Assembly: GCA_029204225.1 (NCBI GenBank)
Contig: CM055112.1
Location: 42,128,545 to 42,192,544, forward strand
Source of the DNA: Diphasiastrum complanatum
Taxonomy: Eukaryota > Streptophyta > Lycopodiopsida > Lycopodiales > Lycopodiaceae
Direction of reading: 5' to 3'
Length of the DNA: 64,000 nucleotides
The position numbers were made by a program, and so were the translations under genes. Shown piece after piece: positions 11,020-24,900 of this stretch (within the stretch, counting starts at the first letter, position 1; each line of letters begins with the position of its first letter). The notes beneath the pieces were generated by a model, which did no database searches, was not told where the DNA came from, and saw only the letters and a list, made by a program, of their open reading frames with translations.

Positions 11020-12540
11020 GACACTCGAGAACCTACCAGAAGATAAGTTGTAGACTACAAATGGGTCTACAAGTTAAAGCTGAGATCAAATGGGAGCACT
11101 GAGCGATACAAGGCTAGATTAGTAGCCAAAGGCTATTCCCATAAATATGGAGTAGACTACCAAGAAACGTTCTCCTCTATGGTAAAACAGTCTACCATTC
11201 GTCTCTTATTTGCTTTGATCATTACGCATTCCTTAATTGTGCATCATATGGATGTCAAGACTGCATTCCTTTATGGGTTTCTTGATGAAGAAATTTATAT
11301 GAGACAGCCTGAAGGTTTTCTCAACCCACAATTTCCTTATCTGACTTGTAAACTGAATAAGTGCATTTATGGGTTTAAACAAGCTGCAAGACCTTCGCAT
11401 AAAAGAATATGTGAACTTTTAATCTTTATTGGTTTTAGAAGACTCGTTTCAAACAAAGATGTTTTCATTAATACTAAGGGTGATTGTTCCCTAATCTTAG
11501 TTGTATTTGTTGATGATACTCTAATGTTTGGTAATAGCTTAAAGATGATACAAGAAACAAAGGTGCTTATAGGCAAAGAGTTTGAAATTACAGACCTTGG
11601 AGAAACTAAAAAATTCCTAGGAATTGAAATTACCAAGAATGAAGCAACTGGTAACATAAGACTTTCTCAGCAAAGTTACGCCTGTAAAATTTTGGCAAAC
11701 TATGCAATGCTTGAATGCAAAGGGAAAGATACTCCTATGGCACTTGAAGTAAAACTTTCAAAGGATGATTGTCCAAAGACAGAGCAAGAAAAATTTGAAA
11801 TGTGTGATACACCTTTTCAAAATCAAATCGGAACTTTAATGTATCTTACTGTATGTACTCAACCATATTTGGTCTTTCCTAATTATGCTTTAGCACAATT
11901 TTCTGACAATCCAGAAAAGTATCATCGGGAGCTAGCAAGGAGAATCTTGCGGTATCTCAAAGTAGCCACAAATTTTGGTATTGTTTATTCAAAGCCAGAT
12001 AAAGTAACCACAAATTTTGTTATTGTTTATTCAAAGCCAGATGAATTCACTCTCATAGCATACATTGACGCTACTTGGGCAAATTCGAAAGATGATAGTA
12101 AATCAGTCACTGGCAAATGTTTCATGATATGTGGAGGGTCAGTAAGCTGGGTTTGCAAAAAGCAAACACTTGTGGCACAATCTTCATGCAAAGTTGAGTA
12201 TGTAACAGCTTCAAAGAATACGAGCAAAGTTGTGTGGCTGAGGCAATTGCTAAACGAGCTTGGGGAAGAACAATCAAAACCTAACATCATGTACATGGAC
12301 AACATTAACACAATCTCCATGACTCAATCCAGTCTTCCATTCCAAGAATAAGCATTAACCACTCAGGTATCATCATATCAAAGATCTTGTGCAAAAAAAG
12401 AAGATTCGGATTGAGTATGTGAAGACCACAGAGATGAAAGTTGATGTTCTGACAAAACCCTTTGAAAAAACAAATATTCGAAAAGCACATGAAGAATATG
12501 GGAATTGGCTGAAGCAATCTTCAGTTCAAGAGAGATGAAA
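11020..12540 (+). pseudogene. Copia-3 reverse transcriptase and RNase H
   Basis: Copia RT blocks are RYKARLVAKGYSHKYGVDYQ, VKQSTIRLLFALI, HHMDVKTAFLYGFLDEEIYM, RQPEGFLNPQ and LILVVFVDDTLMFGNS (the FVDD catalytic box is intact). RNase H follows with AYIDATWANSKDDSKSVTGK, then VEYVTASKNTSKVVWLRQLL and MYMDNINTISM. The frame runs open from 11,179 to 12,351, then shifts; the conserved tail (VLTKPFEKTNIRKAHEEYG) is in another frame up to about 12,535. A 42-bp tandem duplication at about 11,959-12,042 repeats the peptide NFxIVYSKPD. Confidence 0.85.
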
Positions 12541-12550
12541 GAAAGTGGAG

Positions 12551-13247
12551 TTTAGTTAAAAACTTAACTTCACTTTCCTTCACCCCTGAAGTTCCACGAG
12601 ACACAGTTTGATCTCACATTTGTTCCGATGAAAGTAGATAGCCGCAACTAACCAACGTTTAGCATATTACAAATTTGGCTTAGAAAAAAATGATATACAG
12701 AATATAAATGTGCATATGAAGTGCACAGAGATGAAGAGAGAGTAAGTAAGAAAGATAGAAAAGAAAATTGAAGGACTTGTACGCTGAGATGCGGCAAGCT
12801 TTGTACTCTCTTCCCACAAAATATTTTGAGTTGATAGATCATTCTTGTCAGGTTTTTCTGTTCTACATGGAAATGTGAATGCTATTTTATGGATGTACTA
12901 CAATTCTGATAGGTAAATGAGATTGTTCTTGAAATCAGAATTAGTTTGCAGATTTGCAAGCTGAACAACTGAATACCGACTATATTGTTGAATTTTTCGC
13001 AATTTCGCATTGTTGGACAAACCCGCCACAGAGCCAAAACATGACTTAGCACATTTTTCACCAACCTTCAGGTTTTTCGCATTTGTCAAACTTTCTCGTA
13101 GAGTTAAAATGTGCAAAAATATGCCAATTTACCGACCTTTACATTTTTTGCATTTTTCAAAAAATGCAACAAACGCAGGAAAAATCACGCTTCCGCATCC
13201 TTGACACTGCTTGTTGCAGCTAAAGCCAAAACAATCAGTTCGGTTAT
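12551..13247 (+). repeat. Copia-3 3' LTR
   Basis: The direct repeat of the 5' LTR, with many substitutions and small deletions. It is preceded by the purine-rich GAGATGAAAGAAAGTGGAG (about 12,532-12,551), a plausible polypurine tract. Its end has lost the canonical CA. Confidence 0.75.
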
Positions 13248-15620
13248 AAATTGTCCATGATGCAATACATGCCAAGGCCGAAACTTGCATTCTTCTGTAA
13301 TAATACCTTGATGCAAGTCTTGGAGCGTTCACCTCCTCCCTTGCACTATGGCCTTGGTGGATTGTCCTTTTTTACTCGAAATCTCTCGTGATGTTAATTC
13401 CCTTGTGATTTTCCAACAATCCTCCTCTAATCCTCATCTACTAGCAAGTTGGCATTATCCATTATTATTGATGCTTGACAACATGCAAAAAGGAAGTTAA
13501 TTTGATAAGTGGTCAATTAGCATTCTCTGCATTAGCACGCCATGTTCCAACTCTCTTGGAATGCTTGCCATAAAGTTGATGCCCTTCATTGTCAATTTTT
13601 CGCACAACAGTTAGATTCATTCAAATAGCATTGCGCTATTTAATGTTTTAAGTCTAACATGTGAAGAGCTAGTATGCTGCATCCATCTGTAGCAATAGAT
13701 ATCGTACAAGGCTTTTTGAAGCGAGATTCAAGCTGCTCTTAGAAGGAGACCATTCAGGGTCTTGACATAGCTCACTAGTGAAACATAAAGTAATCTTAAA
13801 TTTGGATTGCTAGTCAACAATCCAAGTTGTCATAAGAAAGACCTTGGGTATAACAATGTACGCAATGACTGAATGTGTGGGTCTTAAAGACAAATTACAC
13901 TAATAAGCACCTGATAACCTTATGATCCAGATTGATGTTGAACATTTTCTGGAGGCCGACTGCTAGAAAACACATTCAGATTTCCCAAATGCAACAATTA
14001 TAGGCTTAAGAATTAGCAACTACAAAAACAGAAACGATACCACAATCAGAATAGTTGCAGGGGTAATTTACAATGGCTCAATCATCCAAAAATCTGAAGA
14101 GCTTCACCAAATGTGCGAGCTTACCAGGTTATTCATTATTCCACAAGTAGATTGAACTCCACTAAAGATAACACTGACGCCACATTCTACCTTGGTTTAA
14201 AAAACCTGTATCCATGTGGTGTTAAGCTAAACTTTGCTTAGAAAAGTCATGATTATAGCAGAGCATCCACACATGATTTCATGAAAACCAGCTATTAAAA
14301 CGACAATGCATAAAAATCCTCCGATATAAGAGACTGAGAAATTTGTCTGAATACCATAATACATACACTCCATTTTTGTGATATCTTAAGACACTAAAAC
14401 ACCAATAGCTAAGCAATATTATTAAAAGAGTAACAGCCTGCTTCAAAGTTCAAAGCGGCAAAGATAGTGAATTCCAACATTTCTTCTGAATGTTATCCCA
14501 TCTTTTGCAAATTACCTTTCAGTTCTGATTATGACATGCTAGCGAATGTAAACTTATCTTTGTATTGAACTTTTTCGCAGCGAAATTGCCACATAACACA
14601 ATACATGAATTCTCAAAGCAACTCATTTCTTGCGGAATCACAAAGTACAAATGTACCGTTAAAAACAAGATTACAAGACGAACAAATACTGAAACTTGTA
14701 GTGAAGCACATGCAACTCCACTCCCATGACATTCGTTCTAGTGATGAGCTGTAATCAGAACTCACTGCAGGGGTTTGGAAGCTTTGGAACAAATGGAAAT
14801 ATATATCAAACGATTGCACAGGCTGTCACCTGATTGGGAAGAAAAGGATCGTGTCAATCTGACTCTAAAAACCTACGTACTGATCAAATAGCTCCAGAGT
14901 TGCCTATACGAAGCAAAAAACAAATTCGTAACTTTTCACAAATCACATCAGGTTAATGTATACCATGATGCATAAAACTTCACTCATTTGTATTTCACTT
15001 ATAAGCGTGTGATTGAGATAGACCATTTTACTGTGAGGGCATGTACTACACTTGAAACAGAAGCTAATTCTATGCAAATGCTTTCAATTTGATTGATACC
15101 TCAATCCCAATTGATAGTCCCCTAGGGCCTATATAGTATTTGGGTTAGAATGTAGATGGTTGAGTACAGTTGGAATGCTTGAACATTGCACGGCTCTGAT
15201 CGCCAACAGATCTTTTGGCTTCCTGAAGCTATCAGTACTTTCTAGTAGACTTAAAAGGCCAACTGTCACTGCGATTCTTCATGAATTGTAAGGCCAAACT
15301 TCTGGCTCATGTGTCACAATAGACAACATGAGATCCAGAAAACTGCAACAGGGACTATATCTGACTGATTGAATAGATTGAATTTGACATTCGCACTCAA
15401 AGAGCCTTTCGGAAAATAGACTCAGAATAAAAGGATAATAAAATCGTGAATAATGAGCTGTCTCTGCTGTGATGGCATTTTCATTTCTACAAAGTCCATA
15501 CAGCTATTTCAATTGATCAAACACATCCGATAGTGATAAAATTCAAGGTGATGAAGAAAGTTTGAAGGCATAAAGTAGAGTCTGCTTATTCAATTCTTTA
15601 GCCCCAACACTAATGAGTAT
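13248..15620. other. Gene-free region, nothing recognised
   Basis: No open frame of recognisable family on either strand; AT-rich sequence. The right-hand end probably includes the 3' untranslated region and downstream flank of PRMT4, which is transcribed towards this region. Confidence 0.5.
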
Positions 15621-15693
15621 CATTTATGCTGGCTTACATATCCTTCAACCCTTTCTAGAGAGATATTGCAGCAACAACTGTATATACAGTACT

Positions 15694-15924
15694 TTAAGAC
15701 TGAGAACCTTGCTGATGAAAATGGTTGGACTGCTGCTGCGGCTGCACTCCAGTATGAATAACAGATGGAATGGCATGACAATGCCTTAATTGAGACGTCT
15801 TCAATAGCTCTGCTGATTCTGAAACCTCGTACCTCTGCACTTGCAGTAAGGAAGTTGCCTGTGGCGTCTGTGCAAGTAAGCCTACTGCCTCCATTTGTGG
15901 TTGCTGCACTTGAGGCACTTGGCT
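15694..15924 (-). CDS. PRMT4: PRMT4 exon 15, glutamine-rich C-terminal tail and stop
   Basis: 76 codons plus TAA, starting [20 protein letters not shown] and ending [10 protein letters not shown]. Low complexity and Q-rich like the CARM1 transactivation tail, but not conserved in sequence, so its assignment rests on phase (0), the GT-AG pair (acceptor GATTGTCAG) and composition. Confidence 0.75.
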   Translation of the reverse strand, partial: SQVPQVQQPQMEAVGLLAQTPQATSLLQVQRYEVSESAELLKTSQLRHCHAIPSVIHTGVQPQQQSNHFHQQGSQS

Positions 15925-18900
15925 CTGACAATCACTCACTAATCAGAGGAAGCAAAACTAAATATGATCCTTTAAAAAACTTCAGCTGTGGAATGTGTGA
16001 ACAAGACTTCTTCTATCACTCAGACGTTTTTGAATGAACAGAAATCATTGCTAATCAATCAAAAATGAATAGAAAATCTTTGAGCAGCAGCACTAGAAGA
16101 TTGAAGTGCAAGTCACAGAGAAATGGAAATTCTAAAATGATAAGCATAAGAGAATGGCATCTTAGGTAACCATGAGCCAATGAGAGACAGATCTTTATGA
16201 ACTACTAGAGTCTTAGGAAGTAGGGTTCACATTATTATCTTGCTAGCCATGCTACCTGCAAGTTCACATTAGCTATAGTAGCTTTCAGCTGTATTGCTAT
16301 CCATCATTTCCACAACCTCTTTTGAACCGAATGCCATCAGAGGAGCACTACTAGCTTTCGGTGTGGCCTTCTTTGTAACTTCCTAGCATTATGCTTAGGT
16401 AGTGTTTAAAAGTGACCTTAATACATTACTCCACAAACTCAGAACAAACATTTTCCTGCAAAATTGAATGCTGGTCCAGGGTCATCATAAGAACAAGCAT
16501 CTATGGATGTATCATACATTATACTTACCCTTCAGGGTACTGACCAGTACCATGGACCTCTGAGGAAAGATACGGCTTTCATTATAGGAAAACTAGCAGA
16601 CTATCTTCGTATCTCCAAAACCAAATAAATGCTAAGTGTAGTTCCAGCATACCACTTGAATAGGTGAGTACAGTCCTCTATCAGGCAAAGCACCAACTCA
16701 GCCCAGGCTTGTGCAAGCATGTTCAGGCTGAGGAACGAATAACTCGACAAGTTAGATTGGAAGAGAAAGAAAAAGTACTTCTACAGGTTGAATAACCTCG
16801 AACCTGTGCCATAGCTCGAAAAGTGCAAACGTACCATTTGAGCAGCTATTGTGGTCACTGAATTGGATAGCCTATTATACATAAGTGCAGACAAACATCG
16901 GCCAACGAACACACACTATAAAGAACATCAGCCCTTTGCATACACTTGAAGGCCGTGCTCTAATGTGGACAAGTAGTGGACTTTGAAGGATATAGGAGGC
17001 CTAGCATTTTAAGGTTTGTTGTAGAAATCTCTGGATAGGACTGGGTTTCTGAAAGGACTTTTAGAAGTAACTCAAATATGGTGATGCAAAGACCAAATAG
17101 TTCAATGCAAACAAATGAACTTCTGTCCAAAAAGCATATGGCAGTTACAAATTATCAGTATGTCTCACATGTTAAGAAAGAAAAGACAATGAACGTGATA
17201 TATTTACAAAAGCATCAGAGCTAAGGCTTATACTTTCAATAAAGAAACACCGAAATCATTCCCAATTTGTAGTCGTCATTCCCACCACCTGCTGCGGTTG
17301 CAGTGTTTGCTGCTGCTGCTGCTGTTGTTGTTGTTGTTGCTGCTGTTGCTCCTGAGACCAAGCATATGCCTGAGGTTGTGCCATTCGATAGTAGGGCTCT
17401 TTGAGGTCAAGTTTACCCGAGGCAGTTTGCAGAACCTGGCCAGCTCCTGCACCCCACGACATTGCTGAACAACAGTCCCACCAGTCATACTCAGGATAAG
17501 TAGCAATTCCCATACACATACCATCATTAAATAAAAGATCAATTAAATACTGGAACATCTAGAATAGAAGTTGATAAAGCAGAAGCCAACCTGACATCGT
17601 CAGATGTATTGTGTAGCTCTGAGCACTATGAGCCACCAAGTGAAGACGAGCAACAATAGGCTGACCAGCCATAACATACAGAGGTTGAGAAAGCACGCAG
17701 CGAAGCTGATACCAATGAGTAGTAGGAGCCCCTGGTGCAGTCGTCAACCATCTCTGCACTGCACTGCAAAAGATGCCAGCCAACAAAATGTGTTCCATCT
17801 GCTCAATCCATAGAAAAAAAACATATTACCCAACAATCATCTTGCTTAAAATTGGACAGACTAAATCTTATGCAAAATATAAAACCTCTTTCGGGCAAAG
17901 CCAAATGACTAGTGTCACATATAAGTTGCAAGTTCCAGTTCTCATTCAGGATTGATTTAATTATGAAAAAGCTAATAACACCTGTTTGAACACTTACCCA
18001 AATGATCGTTCATCAAAATGCATCACTAGCATGTGAAGCAACAATGTCTCATGATTAAACAGGTTCGCTAATAGATTATGATACTAGAGATTTCTTGTCA
18101 GCTATAATTGTCATCTCCCATGAAACTTAACAGCGGCTTATTAAATATCACAGGTCATACAGTCGAATGCATTGAAAGATCTCTCTTCATGTGAATCACC
18201 ATATCACACCTCCACTCTTACCCATAATTCCAGACCTTCCACTACCGTGATAAACTTCTGAAACCTTCAAAACCCGACCTTTCAGTGACAAGATCCCATC
18301 CAAAGGAGCATTTCACTTAACTTCATGGAAGGAATGTATCTCCTTGCACCAATTGGCAGTCCTTCCACTGAACTCCATTTCTTAGCATTCAATGCAACTC
18401 ATCAACTCTGATAGTACATCCTGGATGACACAATAAACCATGTACCCCACCAACACACTCATGCACAATTATCCACCATTGTACGCACTCCATTGAACTT
18501 GGTGTGGCACATCTTCGAGGTCAAAAGAAGGACGACCTGCAATGTGACCACACTTATCATTCAAGTGACAAAAAACCTCACCGTGTCAATCATTTTGTCC
18601 CCTTTGTTATCTTTCCTTATAAAATAGAACACACCAACATAACTTTGAAGTTTCTGCTTGATAAATGTTATGTTGTGCCATGTGCTTACTTCACAACATA
18701 CCTCCTAGCATTGTGTGTATAGCTGATTACCTTTTTTTCATTCCATGCTCCATTCTCTTTACAATGACAAATCGCTGGCTTTTCCCATGCTTTTCTAAGG
18801 TTTTCTTTCTTTCTTTGCTCCAACATCATGCTTATAATCAGAAACCTCCTGACAAAAATCTTACAAGATAGATGGAATCTTTAGTCTTTGTTCCAACGAT

Positions 18901-21900
18901 TAAGCTGTCTATTTGGGAGCATTGGCCACTAATTTTTGAAATCCTTATTGGCACATCTTGCTATCAACTACAGTCTACAGCTATCTTGTAGAGGGTCTTT
19001 TTCCTTTTGGAAATTGTGGAGGTGACAGGTAACCATTTTTAGTGACTTCAGCTGTTACAATTCAATGCAGTGGAGCTACAAACATTGCACTGTCTCAATC
19101 CCATGAAAATCAAGGGTGGGCAAAGTATGCGAGGAATTAGATTGGTGGAGATAGAGATGCTGTGCCCAAATCTGGATGAAGCGCACGTTTTGGATGAAGA
19201 GCCTGAAGATGGTGCTGCCTTTATTGTAGACACGCGTATAGAGCACTCTCATGAGGGTCAGGTCAAATTTACTGGTTACACGGCCAGTTGGCAGCACAAG
19301 AACCATTACTTAGGATGCAAATATCACTAAGGTGGATCAGACTAGGCTTTGAGAGTGTGATAGTGAGATTGGCAATGGTGGCCTTGCAAACAGTCATCCA
19401 TGCCCATAAAATCTTGGTGCAGAGGACACCACGATCATGCTACCAAGTTGGTTTTGTACTTGTTCTACTCTGGCAATGGCTGAGGGCTCTAGGTAACATT
19501 GCCAACTTCAAAAATGTCAAGGCCGAGATACTGCCAGTGAATGTGTCACGGAAGCCCCCCAAGAGGGAGCCTATGTGCATGTCTGGAGGTAAGTGTTGTG
19601 TTGGGTGTTGGCTGAGGATTTCTGGAGGTAAGTACAAGAGTTATGGAGATATAGAGGCAGCCCATGTCTTACGAATTTTTGTGCACCATTTTTCAATCAA
19701 TTTATTTGACTTACATAGATTTCAATACAAAACTTTTCGTTCATATTTGATGCCACATATGTGAGTTGTCTTTATGACTTGGTATCCAAGCACTTTCTAG
19801 AGGACAAGAAGGCTGAATTTTTCAGCACCTGTTGATCTAGTTTTTTCTCTACTATTCTACAATTAACAAAGTCCATGTCCTATCCATTTCACGCTGCCAG
19901 AAGCCAAGTTATTGCAAAGGCAAACTTTGACTTCTCATTGATGACTCAGTTCTTCATTTTTATGACACTCTAATCTGCATATCTAGCTCTTTGTTGACAA
20001 TAATTTTGATCACATCTTTGTTGGAAACTTTTGTATACCAAACAATTGAGATGTTCATTTTACGCCATTTCCATGTTTTGAATGCTAGAGTGAAGCTTCA
20101 ACTCTCTAAGATTCATTACATTCAAGCATGGCTTGACCTGATTGAAGCTCAACATGCATGTGTTTCAAGATATAGCATTTGTCTCAAAAAAGAATTCCAA
20201 ATTAGGCAATTGTTGATTCACAGCACATTACTTATTGGCTATAGGGGCTCCTGCACATTGCACCGAGTGGCAGGTGTTGCACAATGCACACAAGGATTGC
20301 ACCATCACTTTCAAATCTGAACTTCAAAAATTTAGCCATATTGTTAACTTCAAGGTTGCAAGCCAAATACAAGATGGAAGAGAGAAGCAATGTGCAATAA
20401 ATAAATACTCATCCTATATGTCATAGGAAGAAGGCATATATGTCCTCCTATAACCTGGGTGGCAGGTTTGCAAGCCTTGTCATATTCATTTTGTCTGAAC
20501 TGACCTGGACCTTTTGATTCCTTGTTATGAAGAAGTGATAACTCATAGCTTTTCCAATCAATAAGTACAATTATGCATTCACACTTACCTGCATTGGCTC
20601 ATATGCAGCTGATGTGCAATCCTTCAGAGATAATTTGAACTGCAAGCCTCTACAATCTAGAAACACTAGATACAGATTTCTTGTTGACTCACGATACGTC
20701 GTTGGAACTAAAGGCTCTTTACAACATGATCCAAGGTCCTTTCATCATACTTCAATAGTACAGGCCATGCCGTTAGTCCACACTTTGCAGCATAGTAACT
20801 TGATCCTCAGACACAATCTATTCCCACCATTTAGCAATAGGCAGTCTTCATGAATCGAGAAACAACCTCCATTTGTGACCTTTTGGAGAACTATGTAAAA
20901 CACTATAGAAGAAAAGCCGCTTTTGGCTCTGGGCATTCATCTTAGACATCCTCCAAGCCTTCACGAACGAACGAACACACTACTCTACAACTTACTTTCT
21001 ACAGGGTGAAATTAGGAATTTTTCCATGACAATGTGTCAGGTTCACAGACGTTTATATCGAACTTGCAAACCTGATTGAAAACCCAAACGTTTGGAGGTT
21101 GAAAACATTTGCTGGTAACTGTACCAGGGAATACCAGACCACCAGATCTATAAAACATTAGGCAGAGTTGAGAGAATTAGGCCAGAACCCAAGAACACTG
21201 GAATAGCAAGTGGCACACCTGGAGCCATGGAATTCATGTGCAAAACAGAACCCTCCATAACAATCCATAGTCAATTTACCTTGCATTCAGGGCATCAGGA
21301 CATAAAATATTCATTCAGAAACTCACTCAACTTTCATCTCAAAATTACTCTGCTGAAACTAGTTTACCTTAGTCTTCTGAACCTATCTGCATACAAAATA
21401 AAAAATTTAACTAAGTATAGAAATCTGCAATCTCCAAATTTTGTCGTATAAGTATAGAAATCTACGTAAATCATCCATATTTTAATTCCAACCATAATTA
21501 GTAAAATGGAGCAACTTTTGTTTGACTCAAAATGTAGAAATCTAAATGATTAACACATAAAGGACAACCAAAAACATGATCACATTCTCAATGAACTAAG
21601 CAGATGCCATCGGCTTTGGTTGAATGATTAGGTAACAAATGGAGAATCCCTTTACCTTCCATTGAATAAAACATCAAACCAGCAAGCAAGCCCATGCACA
21701 CGAGCTGCCATTGTCGCTGTGAAGTGTAGAGGGATATCGATTTCATACAAATCTTCCTCCTGTATTCATAAGAATCCTCACGTGGGGTGAGTTCCATGTA
21801 CCTCATGACTAGTCTTAATTGCTTAGGTAACAACCATATTTTCCACGATAGTATGTAGGAACAAAAGAAAATAGCAATTCTTCTGTTTTTAAAACTTAAA

Positions 21901-24900
21901 TTATTGCAAATGCTAGTGGAATGTAATGAAAATGCAAAAAAAGTTGTGCTGATGTGATATGCAGAAAGTATTGATCAAAACTGCACATCTAGACAAAACT
22001 ATCACATCTGAGATCATAACTTGTAGCAACACTGTTTTCACATTTTAAAATCAAACAGCAAAAATGTGGTAAAGCTATATGGCAAGAAAAATTCTTGATC
22101 ACAGAGCTAATGCTTCAAATCAAGCTGAAAAATTAGACACATAAGATATATGTCATGGTGTCTGCAAGTTTGGCTTATGCATGAGGATCAATAAAAGCTG
22201 CATCAATTGCAAAGATAAATCACAATTTCATTTCATTCTATAAAGTTCCATAGTATTTCGTTACATTCGATTTCCATGAACTATGTAACAAACATCTAAC
22301 TACTATTTAACGCATGACAAGAAATGACAAGCTTACAAATGACGATAGCCACTTTCACTAACTTCTACCTTCTAGGTAGTTGTATTGTATAGCTGATAAC
22401 CTACTAGATTGTGAATTGTGAATTGTGAATTGTCGCTACTAGCGTACAATCACTTTAAAACTCTAATTTAATTTTGCAGGTCAAGCGTGATAAGATGTGG
22501 CAAAAGTTTAGCTTTGCCATCGGACGCGTGTGCATTGCTCCACGAGATGAGGATGCCACATTGACTGTGTACTATTTTATGGGTTTATTAGAAAAAAAAA
22601 TTCTAGATATTTGGAATCCAAGTTTCTCAATCTTTAAAACTAAACTAATCATCACCAGTCTATTCTAGTTTGTCTTTGAGGTCGATAACTTTATTGTGCG
22701 AGTCGCTGAATAGTAAAAATTCGCAATTCTTGTGTGCAGAGGCTACCACTAGAACTACAAAATCACACAAGAGGATGTTGAGGAAGGCGAGACACGATGG
22801 GGCCTCAAGTTAAGGTGTCATTGCAGAACATGGGTATAGAGAACTCTGAGATTATGGCTCGTGTGACTCTCAAATACATGTCATAAGCGCAAAGTTGGTT
22901 TCCTAACTCTCTCATTGCATGGGTTTCCTATAAGATCTCGCACCTTCCCTACTACATTCATCTTTTTCCATCATCCTCCATCTTCCATTGTCTGCTAATA
23001 CCACCTTGGTAGACTCTTCAAAGGGGGAGGTGATGCAGATGGTGACCATGCATCCCAATGTGTCTCTCTTGTCGTCTTTGCCCTTTCCACTTGCATCTCA
23101 CCAATGTGCTCCTTGTCTTGTTCTTGCTCTTCAGGTTAAACAGTCTCTTGATTGGGCTCCTTTAAGAGCTATTCACTAGAATCAATAACTGGAAGATACT
23201 CACTTATACCATTATTTAGTTGCTCCTCCAATGGTCTTCATCAAATGCAACATTGCTACTCAGACTTTCTTTCTAGTCTCAAGATTGTACAATACATACA
23301 CTATTGCTTCCTCACTTTATCCCAAAATTATGCACCTAACAAATTTTAGATCTAACTTCCTCCTATCATCCTTGGGTATTATGCGTGCATAGGTGGTACA
23401 TCCAGATACTTATAGTCCAACCTTTGGCTTATTTCCATTGTACACCTCTTCGTATCATGCTTCAACACTTGTAGGCTTTGATAACTTGAGTGGCCATATC
23501 TCTCACGCCATAACTTATCTTAATCAAGTTCTTTGCAGCATAAGCTTCCCGAGTCGGGATAGCAGCATGTAACCTATATTAACCACCTTCCGTCCTTCAC
23601 TAACCAAGTAGCCTCATCAAGCACTAATGTCATGCTTTGTTTAGTATTGGCCCTAACCGAAAGCAAGTTCTTGGCCAACCCTGGTACAAATAAACATTGC
23701 TTCATAGGTACCATTCCCTTGCAAGTTGCCTTTGACCCGATGTCCCCGAGGCACAATGTCCACAATTCATTTCTTCAAAGGAATTAAAACAATCTCAATG
23801 TGGACTCATGTGTTTAGAGGCACCAAAACCTACGTACCGACCAGCAATCATGGCTTAAGTTGGCAACAATGAAGAGCTCAAACTGTCCAATGTCTTCATT
23901 ATTATTATCTACAACCTTCTTAGCGAAATGACCTGTTTTCTTCTTGCCTTTCACTTGCGCACTATGCTTCTTACGGCATTCAAAAGCAAAATGTCTATAT
24001 TTCCCCTAGTAGTTGCAATTGCCCTTTCTTTTTGGCACAAATGACGAACCAGAACTTTGTAAGTCCGAAACTTGCATCTGACACATTTGTTGCTCAAGAT
24101 TTTGTTTGAATCACCAACATTGAATTTGCTCTTTTTCTTGCCTTTGAAAAACTGCTTCTACGTTGAAGCAAATGCTTGTTCATCATCACCTACCCTTCCA
24201 GAAAGGTTTTCCTCCTCACTTTTTCATGCATAAGTAAGCCACATGGTTTTTAAGTCTCTCCCTTATTGAGCGACTCATGACATAGCTTTGAAAAGCATTT
24301 GAAAAACTATTCAAAGCTATTGAGACTATGTACCTATCACTGATACACTCTCCAACTACAGCAAGTTGGTCCTAAGAATACTGAATCTTTGCAATGTAGT
24401 CTTATGCCACATGGCATGCACTCTTGGCCACTTAGACCCAACTTGCACTTACTTATTTAACTACAAAGAGGGGTACAATGTATTTACAATTAAATTGCCC
24501 CCATTACAAATGTATAACATAAGACCATGTAAGTGCCTGACGCCGCTAGGGGTAAAATAGGCATTATATCAATAGTTTCTCCTTAAGTGAATTCTCTCAT
24601 TGTAGTAAGAGCTAATCATTTCATCCATTATTTTCACATATAGGACATTCTAGATGGTGAAAAAAGAAACGAAAAGAAAGCACATATAAGATGGAGCAAT
24701 GCGAGCGAGTGAGTGAGAGTAAGTGGTTAAAGGCACAATGGATGGATAATAACTCACTGTACAAGACAAAGTGCAAGTCACAACATTATAATTACCAAGG
24801 CTAGGTAGGAAGAGTTCATGGTTACAAGAAAGAACCCAATTGTGAGTAACATCATCAAGAACAACTTACATCACATTCAATATGAAAGAAGATGCTGCAA

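Larger units (their letters stand above)
7783..13247 (+). mobile_element. Copia-3, full-length but defective Copia retrotransposon
   Basis: Related sequences at about 7,783-8,476 and 12,551-13,247 act as LTRs. Between them the plus strand carries gag, zinc knuckle, protease, integrase, reverse transcriptase and RNase H in Copia order. A tRNA-Met-like primer site follows the 5' LTR. The LTRs differ at many positions and indels, so the insertion is old. Stops, frame changes and active-site substitutions (second zinc-knuckle Cys to Ser, protease DSG to DSR) make it non-functional. The LTR termini are eroded; AAATT at 7,779-7,783 and 13,248-13,252 could be the target duplication but is not decisive. 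Confidence 0.85.

Noticed and set aside
15620-16037. Plus- and minus-strand frames around 15,620-16,037 as separate genes
   Set aside because: Only the minus frame that joins in phase to the polyglutamine exon is supported; the others are shadows of the terminal PRMT4 exon.
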